DNA of 10,010 nt. It comes from Psychrobacter sp. GTDB taxonomy: Bacteria; Pseudomonadota; Gammaproteobacteria; Pseudomonadales; Moraxellaceae. The notes under the pieces were generated by a model that searched no databases, was not told the origin of the DNA, and saw only the letters and a list, made by a program, of their open reading frames with translations. The stretch covers positions 1-10,010 of the forward strand of contig JAHHUJ010000070.1 of assembly GCA_020024075.1 (NCBI GenBank), in the 5' to 3' direction. The position numbers and the translations under genes were made by a program. Positions 1 to 5,215 of this stretch are shown in pieces (position 1 is the stretch's first letter; each line of letters starts with the position of its first letter).

Positions 1-15
1 TTTAATAACTGAACA

Positions 16-132
16 TACGCATAGTTTGTGATACGACGGGTAATTATTATTGAATTGGCTTCGCTCTACCTTCAGACCATTCAATAATAATTACCAGTCG
101 CTTAAATAGGTCTATCACCTTAATTTTGCGTA
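16..132. repeat. Long imperfect inverted repeat downstream of prfB
   Basis: The core is a perfect 17-bp inverted repeat, GGTAATTATTATTGAAT at 39-55 and its reverse complement at 79-95, around a 23-base centre. After a single G/A mismatch it continues with CGAC (34-37) and GTCG (97-100). Further short complementary blocks lie outside: GTGATA (28-33) with TATCAC (113-118), and TACGCA (16-21) with TGCGTA (127-132), separated by unequal loops. In RNA from either strand this would fold into a long, mostly A-U hairpin. No T-run follows it in the prfB direction, so it is not a textbook intrinsic terminator. It may be a 3' processing or stability structure for the prfB transcript, or a small palindromic (MITE-like) element. 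No transposase or target duplication is visible. Confidence 0.7.
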
Positions 133-181
133 ATTATACTTAATAGTTAATAAACAACAGATTAATACATTAAGCAGACTA

Positions 182-1277
182 CTACAACCCCGCCTTCAAA
201 CTAGCTTCAATAAACTGATCCAAGTCACCGTCTAATACAGCACCGGTATTAAAGGTTTCAACACCAGTACGCAAGTCCTTGATACGTGAGTCATCTAACA
301 CATACGAGCGAATCTGACTGCCCCAGCCCACATCAGACTTATTATCTTCCACGGCTTGTTGTTTTTCCATACGCTTTTGCATTTCAAGCTCATACAACTT
401 GGCACGTAGCATCTTCATCGCTGTCGCTTTGTTGCCGTGTTGACTGCGCTCATTTTGACACTGAACCACAGTACCCGTCGGCTCATGGGTAATACGTACC
501 GCTGAGTCGGTGGTGTTTACGTGCTGACCACCAGCGCCACTTGAGCGGTAGGTATCAATTCGCAAATCTGCAGGATTGATATCAATCTCAATATCATCAT
601 CAATCTCAGGCGACACAAATACCGCAGCAAATGAGGTATGGCGACCATTGTTACTATCAAATGGAGACTTACGCACTAGACGGTGAACCCCAGTCTCGGT
701 ACGTAGCCAGCCAAAGGCGTAGTCACCACTCACCTTGAATGAAGCGGACTTAACCCCAGCCACGCTACCCGCTGATACCTCGATAATCTCAACCTTAAAT
801 CCATGCGACTCGCACCAACGCGTATACATACGCAGTAGCATTTCCGCCCAGTCCTGAGCTTCAGTACCACCACTACCAGACTGGATATCAACGAAGCAGT
901 TGTTGGCATCCATTTCACCGTTGAACATACGCTTAAATTCTAGATCTTCGACTTTGGCTTGCGCCGTATCAAGCTCGCTTTGCACATCGGCCAGCAGGCT
1001 GTCATCATCAGCCTCCACTGCCAACTCAAGCATAGCCGCTGCATCTTCAAGGGTGGTCTCAAGGCCAGTGATAGTATTGATAACGCCATCAAGTTGGCTT
1101 TTTTCTTTACTGATTCGGGTCGCACGCTCTGGATCGTTCCAAAGCTCTGGATTCTCCATCTCAAGATTGACTTCTTCTAGGCGCTCTGACTTACCATCAA
1201 AGTCAAAGATACCTCCGTAAATCCTTTGAACGCTCGCTTAAATCTTTAATTTGCTCTTGGTACTGGTTAATTTCCAT
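182..1277 (-). CDS. prfB: Peptide chain release factor 2 (RF2), made by programmed +1 frameshifting
   Basis: RF2 recognises UGA and UAA stop codons in the ribosomal A site and triggers release of the finished protein. The uninterrupted frame covers only 182-1159. The true gene starts at the ATG at 1277, reads 24 codons (beginning MEINQYQEQIKDLSERS), meets an in-frame TGA at 1205-1203, and shifts +1 into the long frame. This gives 364 residues, against 365 in E. coli. Numbered on the full product, the SPF anticodon-like tripeptide is at 204-206 and the GGQ catalytic loop at 249-251, within GAGGQHVN. The residue four before the first glycine of GGQ is Ser245, where E. coli K-12 has Thr246. A modest GGA Shine-Dalgarno sits 5 bases before the ATG. 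It lies 50 bases after the HAD phosphatase gene on the same strand, so co-transcription is possible. lysS, its usual partner in E. coli, is not seen within the window. Confidence 0.97.
1202..1216 (-). promoter_or_regulatory. RF2 programmed +1 ribosomal frameshift site
   Basis: On the minus strand the sequence reads GGAGG TAT CTT TGA C. The internal Shine-Dalgarno-like GGAGG (1216-1212) is three bases from the slippery CTT (1208-1206), which is followed by the in-frame stop TGA (1205-1203) and a C. The order and spacing match the known E. coli prfB element. When RF2 is scarce, the ribosome pauses at UGA and slips forward by one, so RF2 controls its own synthesis. After the shift the frame continues GAC TTT GAT and joins the main frame 15 codons before its first ATG at 1159. 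Confidence 0.96.
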
Positions 1278-1327
1278 AAATATTCCAAAAATTTAAAACT
1301 ATAGTGTCTGGGTGAGACCAAAGCCGC

Positions 1328-2059
1328 TTAGATAGACCAGTCTTCAACTGCCCAGTGGTGCGCTAAAGCATGGGCATGCAACACCTCATCTGGGGTCACA
1401 GCTACCGGCACATCGGCCCACTCTAATAAAGGCAGATCGTTTTTTGAATCAGAGTAGCCATAGGTTTTACTATAAGTGACACCCTGCTCTTTTTTGGCCT
1501 CTAACCATTTATTAAGATGGTATATTTTACCTTCTTTAAAGTTAGGTTTGTCGGTTAATTTCCCAGTATAGCGATTATCCCTTACTTCAAGCGGAGTAGC
1601 TAACACGTTAGCCGCTTCAATACCAAAACGCTCGGCAATGGCTGACACCACAAAGTCATTGGTAGCCGAGATAATAACCACATCATGCCCTGCTTCAAGA
1701 TGTCTTTGCATGGCTTCAATAGCCTGAGGGCGAATGTGTGGTTCAATTTCAGTGTTGATATACGCTTCTCTAATTTCATAAAGTCGCTCTAGCGGCAAGG
1801 TAGTTAAGAAGTCTGCCACAAATTCATTGTACTCAGTGGCATCTAAAGTACCCGCTATGTACTCTTCATAAAATCTTTGATTGGCCGTTCTATATTGCGC
1901 CTCATCAACCAAGCCATTTTTGACAATATACTCACCCCATAGATAATCACTATCCACATCAATCAAGGTGTGATCTAAGTCAAATAAAGCCAATTCTTTA
2001 CTGTTATTTACCGCATCTGTCTGGTTATTTAGCGAACTGTTCACTGCTTGGTTCTGCAT
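1328..2059 (-). CDS. HAD superfamily subfamily IB phosphatase (SerB-like)
   Basis: A 243-residue predicted cytoplasmic, Mg-dependent phosphomonoesterase. All four HAD motifs are present: motif I DLDHT at 27-31 (nucleophile Asp27, acid/base Asp29), motif II Ser131 in IISATND, motif III Lys178 in KEGK, and motif IV YSDSKND with Asp204 and Asp208. The roughly 100 residues between motifs I and II fit the helical C1 cap of subfamily IB, the group of phosphoserine phosphatase and of some histidinol-phosphate phosphatases. The substrate cannot be read from the sequence, and either of those is possible. The first 22 residues are rich in Asn, Gln and Ser and precede the conserved core. The ATG at 2059 is chosen because GAGAGG lies 4 bases upstream and no other ATG precedes motif I. 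The gene lies between the carbonic anhydrase and prfB on the same strand, with gaps of 109 and 50 bases. Confidence 0.9.
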   Translation of the reverse strand: MQNQAVNSSLNNQTDAVNNSKELALFDLDHTLIDVDSDYLWGEYIVKNGLVDEAQYRTANQRFYEEYIAGTLDATEYNEFVADFLTTLPLERLYEIREAYINTEIEPHIRPQAIEAMQRHLEAGHDVVIISATNDFVVSAIAERFGIEAANVLATPLEVRDNRYTGKLTDKPNFKEGKIYHLNKWLEAKKEQGVTYSKTYGYSDSKNDLPLLEWADVPVAVTPDEVLHAHALAHHWAVEDWSI

Positions 2060-2137
2060 TTAGCCTCTCACCCTCTTTACCCAAAATATTGATATGAATT
2101 TGTTCATTAAAGCCTATTTTTTAAGGCCTATTTGTTA

Positions 2138-2168
2138 AATACCAGTTATCTAAAATACCAGTTACCTA
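2138..2168. repeat. Direct repeat of a 15-base unit
   Basis: AATACCAGTTATCTA (2138-2152) and AATACCAGTTACCTA (2154-2168) differ at one base and are offset by 16. The second copy abuts the stop codon of the carbonic anhydrase gene, so the pair lies in the 3' untranslated segment between that gene and the HAD gene. No hairpin or regulatory role is evident, and a local duplication is the simplest reading. Confidence 0.75.
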
Positions 2169-2705
2169 CTACTCAGGTGCCTCAATCTGCTGTAAGCCAG
2201 TTTTAAACTGTTCAGCCTTCTGAGCATAATGTAACGCGGACATCTTCAGCATAGCTACCTGCTGATCACTTAAAGTTTTGACCACTTTAGCTGGCGCGCC
2301 CATCACCAATGAATTATCGGGAATTTCTTTGCCTTCAGTGACTAAGGCTTTGGCACCAATAATACAGTTTTTGCCAATCTTGGCGTTATTTAACACCACT
2401 GCACCAATGCCAATTAAGCTATTTTCACCCACACTACAGCCATGTAACATCGCTAAGTGACCGATGGTAACATAATCGCCAATATTAACCTCTATTCCAG
2501 CATCGGTATGGATAACCGCGTTTTCTTGCACATTGGTATAATTACCAATATTAATGCGCTCATTATCGCCGCGAATAACGGCACCAAACCAAACATTGGA
2601 CTTATGACCCAAATAAACGTCACCGATAACCTGGGCACTGTCTGCAATCCAGCCTTGAAAAGGGGTGGCAAATTGTGGGGTTTTTTCTAAATATTTAAAA
2701 ATCAT
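2169..2705 (-). CDS. Gamma-class carbonic anhydrase-like hexapeptide-repeat protein (YrdA/CaiE family)
   Basis: A 178-residue left-handed beta-helix protein of the family that interconverts CO2 and bicarbonate, or retains only the fold (YrdA-like). Hexapeptide periodicity runs from about residue 24 to 140, followed by a C-terminal alpha-helix. The three expected metal ligands are His66 (AVIHTD), His83 (TIGHLAMLH) and His88. Arg45 and Asp47 (IRGDNE) and Gln60 match conserved active-site residues of the archaeal enzyme Cam. Cam's acidic proton-shuttle loop is absent, as is usual in this short subgroup, so catalytic activity is plausible but unproven. The start is set at the ATG at 2705, which has AAAAGGA 8 bases upstream. 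An in-frame ATG three codons earlier (2714) overlaps that Shine-Dalgarno and is less likely. It is the first of three consecutive minus-strand genes and diverges from the DUF475 gene. Confidence 0.9.
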   Translation of the reverse strand: MIFKYLEKTPQFATPFQGWIADSAQVIGDVYLGHKSNVWFGAVIRGDNERINIGNYTNVQENAVIHTDAGIEVNIGDYVTIGHLAMLHGCSVGENSLIGIGAVVLNNAKIGKNCIIGAKALVTEGKEIPDNSLVMGAPAKVVKTLSDQQVAMLKMSALHYAQKAEQFKTGLQQIEAPE

Positions 2706-2756
2706 GAATAACATCCTTTTATAAAATCACTGGTTATAAAACAACTGGTCTATATA

Positions 2757-2770
2757 TGATTGCTCAATCA
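2757..2770. promoter_or_regulatory. Short dyad, possible operator upstream of the carbonic anhydrase gene
   Basis: TGATTG CT CAATCA is a perfect inverted repeat with 6-base arms and a 2-base centre, about 50 bases upstream of the carbonic anhydrase start. It resembles a small protein-binding site, but matches neither a full FNR nor a full CRP consensus. In such AT-rich DNA a chance occurrence is quite possible. Confidence 0.2.
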
Positions 2771-2944
2771 CAACTTTAGTCATAGCTGAGTAATAATGTC
2801 TTTATATTATTATTAATAACTTTTGATGACATCCATGAGCATTCAAAGTCTCTGGTATTACAAACTATTGGTCTTAAAAGTCTTTAGGTTAGCATTAATT
2901 TACCGAAAATTTAATAAAATGACTGTATCCTATGCTATTGGCTA

Positions 2945-2970
2945 TTTTTTGTTCTCATTTTTTGTTCTCA
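2945..2970. repeat. Tandem 13-bp repeat, two copies
   Basis: TTTTTTGTTCTCA occurs twice without interruption (2945-2957 and 2958-2970). Each copy begins with a run of six T. This looks like a recent tandem duplication. Because the unit is not a multiple of three, changes in copy number would shift any frame through it. Confidence 0.9.
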
Positions 2971-3061
2971 TAAAGAGTAATTATCTAAGCATTTCTGTAT
3001 AAGTCAATTTATTGTATTTTTTTGCCGTGTTATTATCACATCTTAAAATTGTATTAATCTA

Positions 3062-3091
3062 TTACTAATTTATAGTTAGCTTATTTATACT
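3062..3091 (+). promoter_or_regulatory. Weak candidate sigma70 promoter for the DUF475 gene
   Basis: The -10 candidate TATACT (3086-3091, 5 of 6 matches) is preceded at 18 bases by TTACTA (3 of 6). Transcription would start near 3098, leaving a leader of about 100 bases. The poor -35 and the AT-rich surroundings make this tentative. Confidence 0.25.
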
Positions 3092-3198
3092 GGATACTGG
3101 TTTATTAATAGCTTACCTATTAGCAAGCCAAACTAATGAGCAAAACAACTAATAGACCACTATCAATTTCAACAAATAGCCCTTTTACTGGATAATCT

Positions 3199-4281
3199 AT
3201 GCGTCACTTTTTATTCGATTTTATATTTACCGTTGTCTGTTTGGCCGTCGCTGCTTGGTGGGGATTCTCGCATGGAGGTGTCAGTGGTTTAATAACTGCC
3301 CTTGCGGTTACCGCCATCTTAGCCATCATGGAAATCTCCTTATCCTTCGATAACGCGGTGGTTAACGCCTCTATCCTTAAAGGATGGAATGACTTTTGGA
3401 AAAAAATATTCTTAACTGTGGGTATTTTAGTCGCTGTATTTGGTATGCGCTTGATATTCCCCATTGTCATTGTCGCAGTCACTGCCAAATTAGGCTTTAT
3501 GGAAGTCATTCACTTGGCCCTCAATGAGCCTGCTCAATATGCGGCCCATCTAAATGCTCACCATGCTGAAATTTCAGCCTTCGGGGGTATGTTCTTATTA
3601 TTGGTATTCCTAACCTTTATCTTTGGTGATAAAGAGGTGCGTTGGTTTGATTGGTTTGAGCGTAAGCTAACCCGCTTTAGTAAAGTTGATGCCATGAGTA
3701 CTTTTGTGGCCATCGTGGTACTGATGATCTCATTAAGCTGGGTAGAAGAAGCTAAAGAACCTGCCATCTTAATTGCAGGTATCTGGGGTATCTTAGTTTA
3801 TCTTGGGGTCAACGTGCTATCTAGTCTCCTTGAAGGTGGCACGGACTCTGATGAAGACGAAGTGATTACCGATGCAAAGGGTAATGTCATTACCAATACC
3901 GCTGGCGTGTCGTCCACTATCTTAAAGGGCGGTATCGCCGGTTTTATCTACCTAGAAGTGTTAGATGCTTCATTCAGCTTCGATGGCGTAATTGGTGCTT
4001 TTGCGATTACCAATGACGTGATTATCATCATGTTAGGTCTGGCCATCGGTGCTATGTTTGTACGTTCTATGACTCTGTATCTGGTAGATAAAGGCACTTT
4101 AAGTGAGTTTGTGTATCTAGAGCATGGGGCGCACTATGCCATTGGTGCGTTGGCAATTATTATGCTGTTGTCCATGAAGTTCCATGTCCCTGAGTTAGTC
4201 ACGGGTCTAATCGGTGTGGCCTTTATTGGCTTGTCTTTATATAACTCTATTCAATATAAAAAACGCACTGAAGGCAGCTAA
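3199..4281 (+). CDS. DUF475 / TerC-superfamily integral membrane protein
   Basis: A 360-residue polytopic inner-membrane protein, strongly hydrophobic with about nine or ten predicted membrane segments (roughly 5-25, 30-58, 69-95, 128-143, 165-181, 187-211, 240-256, 264-287, 311-326 and 330-349). Two TerC-like acidic motifs lie within membrane segments: MEISLSFDNAVVNA (44-57, Glu45 and Asp51) and LEVLDASFSFDGVIG (252-266, Glu253, Asp256, Asp262). In the wider TerC/Alx family such paired motifs are linked to metal-ion (manganese) export and to tellurite-related phenotypes. The function of the DUF475 branch itself is not settled, so the substrate is unknown. An acidic loop, TDSDEDE (215-221), lies between the two halves. 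The ATG at 3199 has only a weak GGA 6 bases upstream, but the protein begins directly with its first membrane segment. Upstream lies an AT-rich gap of about 490 bases, and the PAP2 gene follows 84 bases downstream. Confidence 0.88.
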   Translation: MRHFLFDFIFTVVCLAVAAWWGFSHGGVSGLITALAVTAILAIMEISLSFDNAVVNASILKGWNDFWKKIFLTVGILVAVFGMRLIFPIVIVAVTAKLGFMEVIHLALNEPAQYAAHLNAHHAEISAFGGMFLLLVFLTFIFGDKEVRWFDWFERKLTRFSKVDAMSTFVAIVVLMISLSWVEEAKEPAILIAGIWGILVYLGVNVLSSLLEGGTDSDEDEVITDAKGNVITNTAGVSSTILKGGIAGFIYLEVLDASFSFDGVIGAFAITNDVIIIMLGLAIGAMFVRSMTLYLVDKGTLSEFVYLEHGAHYAIGALAIIMLLSMKFHVPELVTGLIGVAFIGLSLYNSIQYKKRTEGS

Positions 4282-4285
4282 CCAT

Positions 4286-4315
4286 TTGTTAAAAATGAAA
4301 TTAATTAAATATAAA
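4286..4315 (+). promoter_or_regulatory. Candidate sigma70 promoter for the PAP2 phosphatase gene
   Basis: TTGTTA (4286-4291, 4 of 6) and TATAAA (4310-4315, 5 of 6) are separated by 18 bases just after the DUF475 stop codon. Transcription would begin near 4322, about 44 bases before the PAP2 start. Readthrough from the DUF475 gene is also possible because no clear terminator lies between. Confidence 0.35.
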
Positions 4316-4320
4316 ACAAC

Positions 4321-4335
4321 CCCTTGAATCAAGGG
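4321..4335. other. Small hairpin between the DUF475 and PAP2 genes
   Basis: CCCTTG AAT CAAGGG forms a 6-bp stem with a 3-base loop. No T-run follows on the plus strand, so it is not a convincing terminator for the DUF475 gene. If the predicted PAP2 promoter is real, this hairpin would sit at the very 5' end of that mRNA, where it could protect against decay. Confidence 0.4.
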
Positions 4336-4365
4336 TAGATATTGAACATTATTAGGAAAAAACCG

Positions 4366-4911
4366 ATGCTTAATCAGCATAAAAAATTAACTGCTGCCCT
4401 ACTTCTATCTGGTACAGCGCTAGTAGCGACCCCTGCTAATGCAGACATAGAAACGGCTGGCGATATTGTGATGGTGGCCATTCCTGCTTACGCCTATGGC
4501 TCCACTTATTATATGGATGACCCTGAAGGACGCCAGCAGTTTTATAAGTCCTTTGCCACTAACGCAGTGGCAACTTATGGTCTAAAGTCAGTCGTCGATA
4601 AAGATCGTCCTGATCACAGTGACAATGATTCATTTCCATCAGGACATACTTCTATCGCTTTCCAAGGGGCCAGTTTTATCCATAAGCGTTATGGCTTTGA
4701 GAAGAGTATCCCTGCCTATATTGGAGCAACCTTTGTCGGCTATAGCCGAGTTGAGGCGGACAAACATCATACCTCTGACGTATTGGCTGGTGCAGCCCTA
4801 GGTATAGCCAGCAGTATGTTTTTGACTAAGAGTTACTACAATGATGACTTGACTGTCGCCGCAAATTTAGCCCCTGACTCTTATCAAGTGGCGCTGCATT
4901 ATCAGTTTTAA
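4366..4911 (+). CDS. Exported PAP2-family (type 2 phosphatidic acid) phosphatase
   Basis: A 181-residue acid phosphatase-fold protein. The N-terminus (MLNQHKK, then a hydrophobic stretch ending PANA) is a signal peptide with likely cleavage after Ala26, so the enzyme acts outside the cytoplasm. The complete PAP2 signature is present: KX6RP (Lys74 to Arg81-Pro82), PSGH (91-94, catalytic His94), and SRX5HX3D (Ser127-Arg128, nucleophile His134, Asp138). Family members remove phosphate from lipids such as phosphatidate or undecaprenyl diphosphate, or from soluble phosphoesters, and the substrate here is unknown. It is short and lacks the usual multi-span membrane layout. The last residues (SYQVALHYQF) alternate hydrophobic/aromatic side chains and end in Phe, like the terminal strand of outer-membrane barrels. 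The ATG at 4366 is preferred because AGGA lies 8 bases upstream. An upstream in-frame TTG (4342) would spoil the signal peptide context. Confidence 0.88.
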   Translation: MLNQHKKLTAALLLSGTALVATPANADIETAGDIVMVAIPAYAYGSTYYMDDPEGRQQFYKSFATNAVATYGLKSVVDKDRPDHSDNDSFPSGHTSIAFQGASFIHKRYGFEKSIPAYIGATFVGYSRVEADKHHTSDVLAGAALGIASSMFLTKSYYNDDLTVAANLAPDSYQVALHYQF

Positions 4912-4976
4912 TAAACAGCTATGATTTGTGATTGTAACCAAAAACCAACTTTTTACTTATTATTTTCAGGATTGCC

Positions 4977-5005
4977 TAGCCATTTAGAGTAAGGTTTTGT
5001 ATAAT
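4977..5005 (+). promoter_or_regulatory. Promoter of the carAB operon
   Basis: A perfect -10 box TATAAT (5000-5005) is spaced 17 bases from TAGCCA (4977-4982, 4 of 6 matches to TTGACA). The predicted start is near 5012, giving a leader of about 200 bases before carA. I found no convincing ArgR box (paired TGAAT/ATTCA-like half sites) around it. Confidence 0.65.
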
Positions 5006-5022
5006 ACGCGAAATCTGTACCT

Positions 5023-5115
5023 AAGCGAGTAGACATGACCCAGTTAGCAACACTCACTAATGACCATTACTTTAGTGATATTGTTGTTTTCTGTTATTGT
5101 CTTACTCGCTTTTTT
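5023..5115 (+). terminator. Candidate attenuator (leader terminator) of carAB
   Basis: AAGCGAGTA plus GAC (5023-5034) pairs with GTC plus TACTCGCTT (5099-5111), giving 12 base pairs with one bulged U at 5102, followed directly by six T (5110-5115). The roughly 64-base loop contains its own hairpin, TCACTAA (5054-5060) with TTAGTGA (5072-5078). Before the 3' arm lies a T-rich tract, 17 T in the 26 bases 5079-5104. The 5' arm covers the Shine-Dalgarno region and runs up to the start codon of the leader ORF, so ribosome loading and terminator formation should exclude each other. The arrangement is like the E. coli pyrBI attenuator, where slow transcription at low UTP lets the ribosome keep the terminator from forming. 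The long loop makes terminator strength uncertain. Confidence 0.5.
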
Positions 5116-5130
5116 GTGGCTAAAATTTGA
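5035..5130 (+). CDS. Putative 31-residue leader peptide of carAB
   Basis: An ATG 23 bases after the predicted transcription start opens a 31-codon frame ending in TGA at 5128-5130. The peptide begins MTQLATLTNDHYF and its second half is rich in Phe, Val, Cys and Tyr (VVFCYCLTRFF), which follows from the T-rich DNA. Only one Arg codon is present, so ribosome stalling on arginine is unlikely. The frame runs through the whole 3' arm and T-run of the predicted terminator and stops 15 bases beyond, as the pyrBI leader frame does in E. coli. The Shine-Dalgarno (GCGAG, 5 bases before the ATG) is weak. No homologue is recognised. Its role, if real, would be the act of translation and not the peptide itself. 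Confidence 0.42.
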   Translation: MTQLATLTNDHYFSDIVVFCYCLTRFFVAKI

Positions 5131-5215
5131 CAACACTCATTTTTTATAGCACTCAATCGGTCGCAACTTTAACCAATGTCAGGTCATGATAAACACGAAT
5201 TTAAAGGGTAGGAAT

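Larger units (their letters stand above)
2706..3198. other. AT-rich divergent intergenic region, no convincing gene
   Basis: This gap between the carbonic anhydrase and DUF475 genes must hold promoters for both directions. I see no RNA gene and no recognisable riboswitch. In particular, the manganese-sensing yybP-ykoY motif that precedes some TerC-like genes is not apparent. It contains a 13-bp tandem repeat (2945-2970), a short dyad (2757-2770), a weak candidate promoter (3062-3091) and a doubled ATACTGG (3087-3100). A 58-codon open frame on the plus strand at 2826-3002 encodes a hydrophobic peptide but has no Shine-Dalgarno, and it is treated as doubtful. Confidence 0.6.

Noticed and set aside
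1278..1327. Terminator between the HAD gene and prfB
   Set aside because: Only a 4-bp stem (GTCT/AGAC) is present, with no adjacent T-run, so it is too weak to call.
2757..2772. FNR or CRP operator
   Set aside because: The TGATTG/CAATCA dyad has the wrong internal spacing for FNR and only one good CRP half-site.
3004..3198. A yybP-ykoY (manganese) riboswitch in front of the TerC-like gene
   Set aside because: The conserved G- and C-rich paired elements of that riboswitch are absent, and the region is almost entirely A/T.
4987..5107. GAGTAAG (4987-4993) as a second partner for CTTACTC in the leader
   Set aside because: It lies upstream of the predicted transcription start, between the -35 and -10 boxes, so it would not be in the RNA.
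5035..5130. Arginine-dependent ribosome-stalling attenuation (his/trp style)
   Set aside because: The leader ORF has a single Arg codon and no run of codons for any end-product amino acid. The T-rich tract fits nucleotide sensing better.
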